Origin: Chloroflexota bacterium
GTDB taxonomy: Bacteria; Chloroflexota; Anaerolineae; Anaerolineales; Villigracilaceae
Assembly (NCBI GenBank): GCA_024224815.1
Contig: JAAENC010000579.1
Location: forward strand, 1 to 64,000
Reading direction: 5' to 3'
DNA length: 64,000 bases
Shown here in pieces: positions 1 to 8,911 of the stretch. The position numbers were made by a program, and so were the translations under genes. How positions within the stretch are numbered: the first letter of the stretch is position 1; each line of letters opens with the position of its first letter. A model generated the notes under the pieces. It did no database searches. It was not told where the DNA came from and saw only the letters and a list, made by a program, of their open reading frames with translations.

Positions 1-880
1 CCAGCTCTAACGCCGCGAGAGAGTTAGAAATAACAATCAATTCTGCTTGCAAGTCATTTTTTAGATGCGCTAACGTTCCCTGCATTGAGTCGAAAACTTT
101 TCCCTTCGGAGAAATGGCAAAGACAGGAAATCCGCTCTCAACCATCGCAACGGGGCCATGCTTGAAATCAGCCGAGGAATATGGCTCAGCAGAAATATAG
201 GTGAGCTCCTTCATTTTTAGCGCCCACTCAAATGCTGTGGCGTAGTTGTAGCCACGCCCCAGCACAACAGATTGTTGCATATAGCGATAGCGCTGGGCGG
301 CTTGAGCGATCATTTGTTCATGACTGAGCGCATCTCTTGTCCAATTGCCGATTTGCTCGAGCTCGTCCCAAGATGCATTGTCAGCTGAAAAAGCGGCAGA
401 GAGCATAGAAATTGCCATCAGTTGCGAGGTATAGGTCTTCGTTGCGGCAACTGCTTTCTCATCGCCAGCCTGAATATCGAGTACAAAATCGGCGGCTTTT
501 GCCAGAGGAGAATTGGCTTCATTGGTGATAGCAAGAGTCAGATTGCCCTGCTTTTTGCCTTCTTCCAGAACACTGACAATATCGGGTGATTTTCCAGACT
601 GAGAAATGCCCACAACAAGCGCATTTTTGATATTTGGCGGTTGTTGATAATAGGTAAAAAGCGAGGGCGTCGCCAATGCCAACGGGAGCTGGTTCTTTGC
701 CCCCCAGAGATAATTGGCATAGCGCCCCGCATTATCAGACGTGCCACGTGCGGCTAAAAAGACAAAGCCAATCTCACGGGCGCGGATAACTTTTGCAATT
801 TCTTCAACGGTTTTACGCTGTGATTGCAACAATGCGTCCAAGCGGGCGGGTTGTTCGTGAATTTCGGAAATCAGGGTCAT
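1..880 (-). CDS. SIS-domain sugar-phosphate isomerase/deaminase (GlmS C-terminal-like), 3' end outside the window
   Basis: The reading frame starts at ATG 880 (MTLISEIHEQ) and stays open to base 1, so about 293 residues are visible and the C-terminus is missing. It carries two SIS domains in tandem. The first has ARGTSDNAGRYANYL near residue 43 and the phosphosugar-binding SQSG (GISQSGKSPD). A GlmS-like VAATKTYTSQL follows. The second has GRGYNYATAFEWALKMKELT and ADFKHGP. This matches the isomerase half of glucosamine-6-phosphate synthase without the glutaminase domain, as in AgaS/FrlB/NagB-II-type proteins. These act in the cytoplasm on amino-sugar or fructosamine phosphates, usually as deaminases. 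It is the last visible gene of the minus-strand amino-sugar operon, 52 bp after a dehydrogenase gene. Deaminase versus deglycase cannot be settled from sequence. Confidence 0.85.
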   Translation of the reverse strand, partial: MTLISEIHEQPARLDALLQSQRKTVEEIAKVIRAREIGFVFLAARGTSDNAGRYANYLWGAKNQLPLALATPSLFTYYQQPPNIKNALVVGISQSGKSPDIVSVLEEGKKQGNLTLAITNEANSPLAKAADFVLDIQAGDEKAVAATKTYTSQLMAISMLSAAFSADNASWDELEQIGNWTRDALSHEQMIAQAAQRYRYMQQSVVLGRGYNYATAFEWALKMKELTYISAEPYSSADFKHGPVAMVESGFPVFAISPKGKVFDSMQGTLAHLKNDLQAELIVISNSLAALEL

Positions 881-932
881 GTTTTCTCGATTAATAAAAA
901 CTGATGATATTTTCTTCTTGCGCACATTTTTT

Positions 933-1931
933 TTACGAAGCTTTTACCCGAACGCTTTTCTTGCTACGAAGAGATTCGTAGGCGGCAAGCGTAGCTTCCA
1001 CTGCTCGCAAGCCATCAATTCCAGTAACTTTTGGAGGGCGATTTTCGCGAATAGCATCCACAAATTCTTTAACCATAGCGTGATTTATATCCGAACCCCA
1101 ATAAGCCCAGTTAGCACGTTTGACATCGTGGCTGTAGATATTTATGTTTTGACGGAAAGCATCCATGACAACAACACCGCGCTGAGTAACCATCTCAAAG
1201 GTCAACCCTCCCCAAGTAGGCCAATATGGTGGTCGACTCCAACTAGCATCAATTGATGCGAAAACACCATTATCAAAAGTGAGCATTTCCAGTGCCCCAG
1301 TTTCTACATCTACTTCATCGGCATGGAAAATATGGTTGCTGCGAGCATAGACTGTTTCAACTTCGGCTTCGAGGAACCAGCGCATAATATCTACAAGATG
1401 GACAGTGTGATCCATAATTGCACCCCCACCTGCTAATTCAGGATCTGCGAACCAATCACGATATACGGTGGGTAATTCACCCTGATTCGTTCCGTTAAAA
1501 CAATACACATCACCAAAATCACCGTTATCAAGGCGTTTTTTTATCTCCAGCAAAGGTGCACTAAAACGCATGGGGAAAGCTGTCATTAGCAGAACGCCAG
1601 CTTTATCACAGGTGTCGACAATGGACTTAGCATCTGCGAGTTTTGTTGCAATCGGTTTCTCGCATAAAATATTGATGCCTTGAGATGCAGCCATTTCTGC
1701 CAAGGGGAGATGCTTATTATTTTCTGTACAAATAATTACGCCGTCAGGTTTTGCTTCAAGTAAGGCTTCGTAAGATGGGAAATAACGGGCTTCGTGCTGA
1801 TGAGCTAATCTTTCGCCACGAGTTGTGTCATCATCGGCTACACCGAGCAGCTCAACACCATCCATATTACGTAAATTTGAAATATAGGCTTCACCGTGAT
1901 GGTGGGCAAAAGAGAGAATTCCGATTTTCAT
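933..1931 (-). CDS. Gfo/Idh/MocA family oxidoreductase (first copy)
   Basis: A 332-residue NAD(P)-dependent sugar dehydrogenase-like protein. The N-terminal Rossmann domain ends in the family motif EKPIAT near residue 92. The C-terminal alpha/beta domain carries DHTVHLVDIMRWF, where the family places its catalytic Asp/His. The first nucleotide-binding loop is odd: it reads GILSFAHHHGEAY rather than the usual GxGxxG, so cofactor binding may differ. The start overlaps the stop of the upstream dehydrogenase gene by 4 bp, so the two are probably translationally coupled. Family members oxidise or epimerise sugars and inositols, and some are glycosidases. The sugar ABC transporter and SIS genes around it suggest a carbohydrate substrate, but which one is not visible. 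Confidence 0.88.
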   Translation of the reverse strand: MKIGILSFAHHHGEAYISNLRNMDGVELLGVADDDTTRGERLAHQHEARYFPSYEALLEAKPDGVIICTENNKHLPLAEMAASQGINILCEKPIATKLADAKSIVDTCDKAGVLLMTAFPMRFSAPLLEIKKRLDNGDFGDVYCFNGTNQGELPTVYRDWFADPELAGGGAIMDHTVHLVDIMRWFLEAEVETVYARSNHIFHADEVDVETGALEMLTFDNGVFASIDASWSRPPYWPTWGGLTFEMVTQRGVVVMDAFRQNINIYSHDVKRANWAYWGSDINHAMVKEFVDAIRENRPPKVTGIDGLRAVEATLAAYESLRSKKSVRVKAS

Positions 1932-2941
1932 TTCAAGCCTCCATCCAGTGGTGTCAGGTATACGGGCTGATTAGTTTGAGCAGATTGGATTGCCGCCTCT
2001 GCTATTTGAACGGCAGCAAGCCCATCTTCAGGGGTGATGCGGGCAGTTTTTCCATCCACAAGAGCGGCGTAGAATTCTTTAATTTGTATTGTGTAGGGGC
2101 TTTCTGAGACGGGGCTTGCCGGTAATCCTACATCTGGCGCATCGGCACCACCACTTTTTAGGGTCAGATTTTGGATGGGAGCTGTATCTTCAGAATCAAA
2201 TTCGATTAAGCCGCGATCGCCCGCGATTTCAAGGTGGGTGCGGAAAGTGGGCGGGGGATAAGCCCATGACCCGGCGATATGAGATATTGCTCCGGAGCGA
2301 TGTCCAAGAATAACAAGGCCGTAGTCAACAGGGGCATCGGGATGTTGCCGGGAGACATTTTTTGCAAAGACTGTTTCGACATCACCAGCAATCCAGCGGG
2401 CATAATCATAGTCATGGATCATTAAATCCATGAGAATTCCACCAGATTTCTCTTCGTCCAGAAACCAATTGCCTGCGGGCTTCTTTGGGCGGTAGCTACC
2501 ACGATGTAAACGGATGACAGCGGGTTTGCCAATTTTCCCATTTGCAACTTCAGCTTGCGCAAGCGCATATTCTGGAAAGAAGCGCACCACATGGGCAACT
2601 AATAGTTTTACATCTGCTTCTCGACAGGCTTTTACTATTTCATATGCCTGTTTTGTCGTGCGAGCAAGTGGTTTTTCGCAAATAATATCTTTACCAGCGG
2701 CTACGGTCCTGAGAATCATTTCGTGATGCAGATGCGTGGGCGAGCAAATATCGACAACGTCCACATCTGAAAGCATGGCGTCGAGGTCAGGGTAGTTTTT
2801 TGCGTTATATTGTTTTGCTAATGTGCTAGCTTCTTGCTGTGGCTTGGCCAGAAAACCAGATATTTGAGCAGGGGTGGCTGCCCAGCCTGCTGCGTGGGTT
2901 GTTCCCATGAAACCAGTGCCAACTATGCCTATTTTTTTCAT
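1928..2941 (-). CDS. Gfo/Idh/MocA family oxidoreductase (second copy)
   Basis: A 337-residue protein with a standard Rossmann motif at its N-terminus (GIVGTGFMGTTHAAG). It has the family signature EKPLAR near residue 92 and a C-terminal catalytic region with DLMIHDYDYARWI. It is clearly a paralogue rather than a recent duplicate of the downstream dehydrogenase, since the two differ throughout and only this one keeps a canonical dinucleotide-binding loop. The stop overlaps the next start by 4 bp. Two dehydrogenases in tandem within a sugar operon often act one after the other (oxidation, then reduction or epimerisation). That reading is inference. The gene begins 54 bp after the permease gene upstream in the transcript. 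Confidence 0.9.
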   Translation of the reverse strand: MKKIGIVGTGFMGTTHAAGWAATPAQISGFLAKPQQEASTLAKQYNAKNYPDLDAMLSDVDVVDICSPTHLHHEMILRTVAAGKDIICEKPLARTTKQAYEIVKACREADVKLLVAHVVRFFPEYALAQAEVANGKIGKPAVIRLHRGSYRPKKPAGNWFLDEEKSGGILMDLMIHDYDYARWIAGDVETVFAKNVSRQHPDAPVDYGLVILGHRSGAISHIAGSWAYPPPTFRTHLEIAGDRGLIEFDSEDTAPIQNLTLKSGGADAPDVGLPASPVSESPYTIQIKEFYAALVDGKTARITPEDGLAAVQIAEAAIQSAQTNQPVYLTPLDGGLK

Positions 2942-2995
2942 ATTAAAAATCCCTTTTGAGAGACAAGCTTTTTTGTAATATTACATACTAGAAGA

Positions 2996-3841
2996 TTACT
3001 TTACTGAGCCAGCTGTAATATTTCTGATTAAATTTTTAGAGAAAATTAGATATAAGATTAATATCGGCACCATTGCCAAAGTAAGTGATGAAAGCACAGC
3101 ATTCCAGTCAATTACGAACTGCCCCAAGAAGACTTGAGTTCCCAAAGTGACTGTTTTCGTTTTTTCTCCATTTGCCAAAATTAGCGGGAACCATAAATCG
3201 TTCCAAATTGGAACCATTGTAAATATAGCAACCGTTGCTAGCGCAGGGCGGACAAGCGGAAGGATTAGCCAAAAAATCCGGTACTCGCTAGCACCATCTA
3301 CCCGTGCAGCATCCTTCAAATCCTTCGGCGCAGATTTCATAAATTGCGTGAGGATAAAGATTGTCATTGGCAAGCCTTGAGCGATGTACACCATGATTAA
3401 TGCTGTTAACGTATTAATTAGCCCTAAACTTACGACCAAGCGAAGAATGCTGACTGTCCCCAATCGAATGGGAATCATAATCCCTATGGCCAAATATAAT
3501 CCTAAAATCGGATTGCCGGGGAAATCATACTCAGCCAGAGCAAATGCGGCCATTGCTCCTAAGAATAAAATAAAGAACATTGATAAAGCTACTACTATAA
3601 AGCTGTTTAGAAAATAGAGTTCAAAGTCTGCTCTTTCAAATAAGGTTATATATCCTTTAAAGCTAAATGTTTCTGCTGTAGGAAGGTGGTAGGGTGTTCT
3701 AAAAATCGCTTTTCGTTCTTTGAAGGAATTAATTACAATCAAAACAATCGGAAAAAGAGCGATCAATGTGAAAAACATCAATGGAATATGTGGAAGAGTA
3801 TTTGAAGCCCGACGTTTACTTTTGTCCCAAGATAAATTCAT
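2996..3841 (-). CDS. Carbohydrate ABC transporter permease, MalG/UgpE type
   Basis: A 281-residue inner-membrane protein with six predicted transmembrane segments. The cytoplasmic EAA loop (DAARVDGASEYRIFWLILP) is near residue 190 and contacts the ATPase. This is the binding-protein-dependent permease subunit that pairs with the MalF-type gene 9 bp upstream. The N-terminus (MNLSWDKSKRRASN) is cytoplasmic and basic. No MalK-type ATPase gene lies in this locus. As in many Gram-positive and Chloroflexota sugar importers, a shared ATPase encoded elsewhere probably powers it (inference). Confidence 0.92.
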   Translation of the reverse strand: MNLSWDKSKRRASNTLPHIPLMFFTLIALFPIVLIVINSFKERKAIFRTPYHLPTAETFSFKGYITLFERADFELYFLNSFIVVALSMFFILFLGAMAAFALAEYDFPGNPILGLYLAIGIMIPIRLGTVSILRLVVSLGLINTLTALIMVYIAQGLPMTIFILTQFMKSAPKDLKDAARVDGASEYRIFWLILPLVRPALATVAIFTMVPIWNDLWFPLILANGEKTKTVTLGTQVFLGQFVIDWNAVLSSLTLAMVPILILYLIFSKNLIRNITAGSVK

Positions 3842-3850
3842 TGTCTTCTC

Positions 3851-4783
3851 CTAAAGATCGTAAGTGGTTACGCGGCGCTGCCAGCCAAACATGTAGAGTA
3901 AGACACCGACAAGAATAATCAGGAACATCATTGCAGCAACGGTAGCTCCCATAGTTGGGTTTCCAAGCTGGAGTTGCTGCCCGAAAAAGGTTCGGTAAAA
4001 GAGCGTGCCCATTAAATCTGTAGAGAAATTAGGGCCAGCTAATGCTCCTTGGGTTGTGTAGATAAGGTCAAAAGCGTTGAAGTTTCCAACAAAGGTGAGG
4101 ATACCGACCATCCCAACTGTCGGTAAGATGATGGGGAATTTAATTCCCCAGAATATCTTCCAATTATTAGCACCATCTATTCGGGCGGCTTCGATTAATT
4201 CATCGGGGATACCGATCAGCGCTGCGTAGAGCAGCATCATCGGGATACCAATAAATTGCCATACAGAGATAAGAGATAATGCAATAAGTGCGGAACCTTC
4301 AAGCCCCAGCCAAGGCTTGAAGTATTCTCCTAGCTTTAGGAATCCCATAATTCCTTCGCCAATCCCCCATAGCGGACTAAGAATTAATTGCCACACAAAT
4401 CCAACAATCACAAAAGACAAAATGGATGGCAAAAAGAAAAATGCTCGGTAAAGATCACGTCCTTTTACAGATTTCATTGAAATCAAAGCGGCTAAAGCTA
4501 ATCCTAGCGGATTTTGAACGAGCATATGAATAATAAAAAAGATTGAATTGTTCTTGACTGCCCCCCAAAATCGCGGCTTCCAATTAGGGTCGTTTAACAA
4601 CCGGTTATAGTTACTGAATCCGGTAAATATTTCCTTACCGTCTAGTTCTGTAAAAAAACTTAGTCGTAAAGAATCTAATAAGGGGTAGACCATGAACAAG
4701 CTATAGATAATGACAGCCGGAGCAAGGAAAACAAAAATATGAAAGGGGAATTTCTTTTTTGGTTTTGCGGATATCATGTTCAT
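3851..4783 (-). CDS. Carbohydrate ABC transporter permease, MalF/UgpA type
   Basis: A 310-residue membrane protein with about six transmembrane helices and the EAA-loop motif EAARIDGANNWKIFWGIKFP near residue 208. The N-terminus is MNMISAKPKKKFPF. It forms the heterodimeric translocation channel with the MalG-type protein whose gene starts 9 bp downstream. It is separated from the solute-binding protein gene by 96 bp that contain a perfect 14-bp hairpin at 4804-4839. Such hairpins often lower permease expression relative to the binding protein. The substrate is unknown; an amino sugar is inferred from the neighbours. Confidence 0.92.
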   Translation of the reverse strand: MNMISAKPKKKFPFHIFVFLAPAVIIYSLFMVYPLLDSLRLSFFTELDGKEIFTGFSNYNRLLNDPNWKPRFWGAVKNNSIFFIIHMLVQNPLGLALAALISMKSVKGRDLYRAFFFLPSILSFVIVGFVWQLILSPLWGIGEGIMGFLKLGEYFKPWLGLEGSALIALSLISVWQFIGIPMMLLYAALIGIPDELIEAARIDGANNWKIFWGIKFPIILPTVGMVGILTFVGNFNAFDLIYTTQGALAGPNFSTDLMGTLFYRTFFGQQLQLGNPTMGATVAAMMFLIILVGVLLYMFGWQRRVTTYDL

Positions 4784-4803
4784 AGAATCCTCGTATTCTC
4801 TTC

Positions 4804-4839
4804 ATTAGGGCGGCTCTCAGAAAACAGAGCCGCCCTAAT
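4804..4839 (-). promoter_or_regulatory. Intercistronic hairpin between binding-protein and permease genes
   Basis: A perfect 14-bp inverted repeat with an 8-nt loop (ATTAGGGCGGCTCT and its complement) sits between the stop of the solute-binding protein gene and the start of the first permease. On the coding (minus) strand no U-run follows the stem, so it looks more like an mRNA-stabilising or attenuating stem-loop than a full terminator. Confidence 0.7.
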
Positions 4840-4879
4840 TATTTTTTTGGTTCTACTTCAGCATTTATTATGCTTTACT

Positions 4880-6178
4880 TTATGGAGTGTACCAGCTATC
4901 AAGACCATCTTGAAGTTGCGCTGCGGCTTCTTCGGATGTTTGGGTGCCGTTGATAACATTGGCACTAACTGCCCAAAGTTCGTTCTCGAGATTAGGTTCT
5001 CCACGAGAGAGAATCTGGTAAGAGTTACGAATAGTGGATTCGCATTCGCCACGCCAGCTAAGGAAGTCAGCGGCTACCGGGTCAGCAACATCTACTGCAT
5101 GGTTTGAGAGGGAGTAAAAACCAGTGACATTATTAGTATAGATGTCAGCAAATTCAGCAGAAGCGAGCCAAGTCAAGAAGGTTTGTGCTTCTTCAGGGTG
5201 TGCGGTAGCAGCGTTCATTGCTAAAGCAATATCGGTGTGATCACTTATGTAGCAAGTATCTCCTGCTGCAACAACCGGGGGTTTGAATGCGCCCATTTCA
5301 AAATCAACAAGCGGATTAAAGGTGCCGATATCCCAAGAGCCAGCAGGATAAATTGCTGCTTGTCCCAAAGTGAATAAGTTTTGGGAATCCGGGTAAGTTT
5401 GAGCTTCATAGCCAGAGGCAAGATAAGGACCCCATTTTGCTAATTCATCAAAAACGGCAATATATTGTGGGTCGGTGAGTTTTTCTGTACCAGCGATCAA
5501 GCCTTGGCGACCTTCTTCACCTTTCCAGTAATTTGGTCCGATGTTCTGGAAGCCCATGGTTGCTGCTTCCCATAAATCTGATGTACCAATGCCTAGAGGT
5601 GTATAGGTGCCATCTGCGGCAAAAGCATCGAGAACTGCATAGAATTCATCAACCGTTTCAGGAGTTTCCAGGCCTAGTTCTGCGAAAGCATCTTTATTGT
5701 AAATAAAGCCATGGATTACAGAAGCCATTGGTACAGCGAAAACGGCTGAACCGTCATCAGTGATCCATGCGCTACGGGCTGCATCACCAAAATTTTCCAT
5801 ACCATCCAAATTGGTTACGTCGGCCAAATATCCTGCTTCAAAGAGCAAGAGCGAGTTGTCGAAGGGGCGAGCTGTGATCAAATCGCCGGCAGTTCCACCT
5901 TCCAGTTTAGTGCTGAGAATGCCATTATATTCTGCTGGTGCAGATGGGGCAAAGATAACTTCGATGTCCGGATAATGGGCATTGAAGGCGGGAATGATCA
6001 CATCTTGCCAAAGAGCAAGATCATCGTTACGCCAACTTTCAATTGTTAGGGTAACTTTTTCCATTTCTTCAGCGGCGGGAGCTTCTTCAGCAGCAGGGGC
6101 TTCGGGGGCAGAGGTTCCACCGCAAGCACTAAGTACGAGGCTTGCAAGCACGAGGAATACAAATAGTTTAGTACGCAT
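4880..6178 (-). CDS. ABC transporter sugar-binding lipoprotein (family 1 extracellular solute-binding protein)
   Basis: A 432-residue secreted lipoprotein. Residues 1-19 form a lipoprotein signal ending in the lipobox LSAC followed by GG. An acidic Ala/Pro/Glu-rich linker (EAPAAEEAPAAEEM) comes next. The mature domain has the features of MalE/UgpB-type binding proteins, for example VTLTIESWRNDDLALW at its start, GGTAGDLITARPFDN and YPAGSWDIGTF. It captures the substrate outside the membrane and delivers it to the two downstream permeases. The start is ATG 6178 with an AAGGAG ribosome site just upstream. It is the most heavily translated-looking gene of the operon, with a strong ribosome site and a protective hairpin after its stop. 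Confidence 0.93.
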   Translation of the reverse strand: MRTKLFVFLVLASLVLSACGGTSAPEAPAAEEAPAAEEMEKVTLTIESWRNDDLALWQDVIIPAFNAHYPDIEVIFAPSAPAEYNGILSTKLEGGTAGDLITARPFDNSLLLFEAGYLADVTNLDGMENFGDAARSAWITDDGSAVFAVPMASVIHGFIYNKDAFAELGLETPETVDEFYAVLDAFAADGTYTPLGIGTSDLWEAATMGFQNIGPNYWKGEEGRQGLIAGTEKLTDPQYIAVFDELAKWGPYLASGYEAQTYPDSQNLFTLGQAAIYPAGSWDIGTFNPLVDFEMGAFKPPVVAAGDTCYISDHTDIALAMNAATAHPEEAQTFLTWLASAEFADIYTNNVTGFYSLSNHAVDVADPVAADFLSWRGECESTIRNSYQILSRGEPNLENELWAVSANVINGTQTSEEAAAQLQDGLDSWYTP

Positions 6179-6310
6179 TTCTTTCTCCTTGAGAGTCTAA
6201 TCTAAGAATTTAGAAAATTTTCAGCGTGAGATTTGCTCATTCTGAAAGGTCGAACGGGTTCTCTTTTTTAGGATGACCAGCCCTTTTCTGTTGGGTCAGA
6301 TTCACCTCCT

Positions 6311-7294
6311 TTAGATTAATTTCTTCTTTAACGTATTTCCTAAAAGCATATACCACGCCAAACACGCCGAGCCAACCGCTGGTGTTTCTAAGTTAGATCG
6401 TACGATATTCAATTTTTGACGACTACTTATCATTGTACGCTTTCTTATTTCTTCATCAATAGCGTCTACAATAAAATTAAAACTCGCTACACCTAAGCCA
6501 CCGCCAATAATAAAACGCGATGGATTAAGAATTGCCGTGCAAGCCGAGAGAACAACACCTAGAGCCTGCCCCATCTTAGAGAGTGCAAAGAGGGCAAGCT
6601 CATCTCCAGATTGAGCAGTTAAGATAATATCTTCGGATGCAAAATGCTCATAATCCCTCAAAAGACTCTTCACTGAACTCTCAGCAAGTATCCCTTTTGT
6701 TAATTCCACAAGACCAGCTCCAGAAACAATCGTTTCTGCGCATCCATTATTTCCGCACACACAAGGCAATCCATTCGGATCAATTGAAATATGTCCTAAA
6801 TCGGCTGCATACCAATCACTGCCTGTAATCAACTGGCCTCCGCTAATAATGCCTCCACCTAACCCAGAACCAATGCTTGCGTAGACAAAATCATCGTAAC
6901 CACGACCATTTCCAAAAAAATATTCCCCCAGCGCACTTAAATTTGTATCCTTGCCTACCCAGATTGGGAGGCCTCTATCAATGCGACGAGAAATCCCCTC
7001 TAGCAGATTCGCTTCTTTCCACCCAAGATTGACTGCGTCATAAACTACACCACGCGTAGTGTCCACTTTGCCGGGCGAACCAATACCAACACCGATCACT
7101 TCGCCTGAAAATGACTGCATAAGAGATTTGATTTCCTGTGCAACCTTATTAAAAACCGATTGCATACCTTCCGCAGGGAGAGTAGCTACCTTTGACATAG
7201 CAATAACATCTCCTTTTTCTGAAAGAAGAACCGACGCTATTTTGGTTGCACCTATATCTATGCCTATCGCAAATTTCTTAGAAGAAGATGTCAT
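6311..7294 (-). CDS. ROK family sugar kinase
   Basis: A 327-residue cytoplasmic kinase. It opens with the ROK/actin-fold phosphate motif (AIGIDIGATKIASVLL, residues 8-23) and has the glycine-rich GVGIGSPGKVD loop. The zinc-binding ROK signature CVCGNNGCAE lies near residue 190. No N-terminal helix-turn-helix is present, so it is an enzyme, not a repressor. Glucokinase, N-acetylglucosamine kinase and N-acetylmannosamine kinase all belong to this family. The neighbouring deacetylase and SIS genes favour an amino sugar, but this is inference. The gene starts 6 bp after the SIS gene stop. Directly after its own stop lies an 11-nt sequence (AAAGGAGGTGA) complementary to the 3' end of 16S rRNA, with no clear start codon. 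Confidence 0.92.
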   Translation of the reverse strand: MTSSSKKFAIGIDIGATKIASVLLSEKGDVIAMSKVATLPAEGMQSVFNKVAQEIKSLMQSFSGEVIGVGIGSPGKVDTTRGVVYDAVNLGWKEANLLEGISRRIDRGLPIWVGKDTNLSALGEYFFGNGRGYDDFVYASIGSGLGGGIISGGQLITGSDWYAADLGHISIDPNGLPCVCGNNGCAETIVSGAGLVELTKGILAESSVKSLLRDYEHFASEDIILTAQSGDELALFALSKMGQALGVVLSACTAILNPSRFIIGGGLGVASFNFIVDAIDEEIRKRTMISSRQKLNIVRSNLETPAVGSACLAWYMLLGNTLKKKLI

Positions 7295-7300
7295 ATTTTC

Positions 7301-8047
7301 CTATAGATGGATATTACGTGGACGCCATTTTTCTAAAAGAGCTTGATTGTGTTCTGCTGCACCATCTACATTTAGACTAATATAAACAGGCGGTGTTATG
7401 CCCTGTTCCTGCAGCTTGTGAGCTGTTTCAGCAACAAGCCCATTCCAGATGAGTGAATTTACAATCGTAGATGAAGGTGCAACGCGCCAGTTCAATTCAT
7501 CCATTTCAAGCAGTGCGTCGCCGGGAAAACCGCCATTGTCCAAAGCGAAATCCACAGCTTGGTCAAGACGCAGACCTAAATCCGAAAGCGGGGCTTCACA
7601 CGCATAAGCAAACGAAGATATGCCTACAACAAACATTTCTCTTTTTCGTGCTTGCAACGCCATTTCAACTGGCAAATGGTTTACACCGCTATTTGAAACC
7701 ACAAAGAGTATCTCGCCCGCTTCTGGAGCATATCTGTCGAGAATCATATTGGCCAAATCGGGTGTACGTTCAATACGTGAGCCTAATGCCGGTAAGTTGT
7801 GCAACATAAAGTGTTCGCTTAATATAGGAACAACATTTGCAAGTCCACCCGCACGATAAAAAGCTTCTTCTGCAAGAAGATGGGAATGACCTGTTCCAAA
7901 GATAAAAATTCGTTGGTCTCTTTGAATTGCTTCAGCCATTCTTTTGGCAATATCAAGTAAAAGTGTGTGTTGACTCTCAATTACTTGAGACTGAAGTTCG
8001 GTCACAGCACGCAAATATCGGGCAAGAGCAGAGCCTTCAGTAGTCAT
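7301..8047 (-). CDS. SIS-domain protein of the UPF0309 type
   Basis: A 248-residue single-SIS-domain protein. It has FIFGTGHSHLLAEEAFYRAGG near residue 50 and the phosphosugar loop FVVSNSGVNHLPVEMAL near residue 116. The N-terminal ~35 residues form a helix typical of UPF0309 proteins. Family members bind phosphorylated sugars and are thought to be isomerases, lyases (etherases) or sensors. The PIG-L deacetylase lies 3 bp upstream and the ROK kinase 6 bp downstream, which puts it in the phosphorylated amino-sugar part of the pathway. A MurNAc-6-phosphate etherase-like role is possible, but the MurQ signature is not recognisable. Confidence 0.82.
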   Translation of the reverse strand: MTTEGSALARYLRAVTELQSQVIESQHTLLLDIAKRMAEAIQRDQRIFIFGTGHSHLLAEEAFYRAGGLANVVPILSEHFMLHNLPALGSRIERTPDLANMILDRYAPEAGEILFVVSNSGVNHLPVEMALQARKREMFVVGISSFAYACEAPLSDLGLRLDQAVDFALDNGGFPGDALLEMDELNWRVAPSSTIVNSLIWNGLVAETAHKLQEQGITPPVYISLNVDGAAEHNQALLEKWRPRNIHL

Positions 8048-8050
8048 ATT

Positions 8051-8902
8051 TTATCCACTCATTCTAGCTAGGCGATCTGTAACATCCTGCGCGAATCTTT
8101 GGACAAATTCTTGCGCGAAATCCGGAATGTTTTTTTCTGTATCTGTGAGCAAAGGTGTCATATCCATCGCAAAAGAAAGTCCTGTTGCTTCATCTACGCC
8201 ATGAGATGCGAAAAAAGTAGCATTCGTTCTTCGGCGTGCCAGAGCTGCCAGATCGTAGCGCTTGCCACCGCTAATTTGCGAATCAAAGACACCTAATAAA
8301 GCCGCTTGTAAATTTTCCTGGCTAGAAAGATTAAAGATGGCTTTGTCGCTGTCTACCATCCAGTCTAAGTCACGCCAGACTTCACAACCATATAATTTCT
8401 GCGGGTGTGTATTTTCTGGCAGACTACGAATAGCAGCAATAGTTTTCATTGCTACGCCTACATGCGTATCGTGTTTATCTGCTAAATTATGGGTATAAAC
8501 CATATTTGGGCTAGTCTCTTTTAAGATAGAGACAATATCGGTTATCGGGGATTTGCTATTGCCATCTTTCACAATGCTACTGGGATAATCCAACATGATC
8601 TGCGCTGAAAATTCACCAATAATAGCGGCTTTACGCTGTTCCTTGAAACGCACATCACGCATTTCATCATCGCTATATTTTTCGTATATGCCATCACGCG
8701 GAGAGCCGCGCCCATTCGTAACAACCACGCCCGTAAACCATTTATCGTCTTGCTGAAAACACTCAATAATTGGTTGCGCAGCCATAATTTCAATATCATC
8801 CTGGTGAGCGGCAATACATAAATGAGTAGTGCGTGCTAAGGCTTCCTCTACAGACACATCATCGGGAATATAAATTTCAGCGGTATCGAAATGAAATTTC
8901 AT
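8051..8902 (-). CDS. PIG-L/LmbE family deacetylase
   Basis: A 283-residue zinc-dependent N-deacetylase. The metal-binding motif appears as AHQDDIE near residue 33, where the family usually has AHPDDE, and the second metal ligand region is HNLADKHDTHVGVA. The motif VVVTNGRGSPRDG matches the typical VTxGxxG loop. Family members remove acetyl groups from GlcNAc-containing substrates (GlcNAc-PI, mycothiol and bacillithiol precursors, chitooligomers). Set among sugar kinase and SIS genes, a role in de-acetylating an imported N-acetyl sugar is the likeliest reading. The Pro to Gln change in the first motif is mild and leaves both Asp ligands intact. Confidence 0.88.
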   Translation of the reverse strand: MKFHFDTAEIYIPDDVSVEEALARTTHLCIAAHQDDIEIMAAQPIIECFQQDDKWFTGVVVTNGRGSPRDGIYEKYSDDEMRDVRFKEQRKAAIIGEFSAQIMLDYPSSIVKDGNSKSPITDIVSILKETSPNMVYTHNLADKHDTHVGVAMKTIAAIRSLPENTHPQKLYGCEVWRDLDWMVDSDKAIFNLSSQENLQAALLGVFDSQISGGKRYDLAALARRRTNATFFASHGVDEATGLSFAMDMTPLLTDTEKNIPDFAQEFVQRFAQDVTDRLARMSG

Positions 8903-8911
8903 AAAAGGCTC

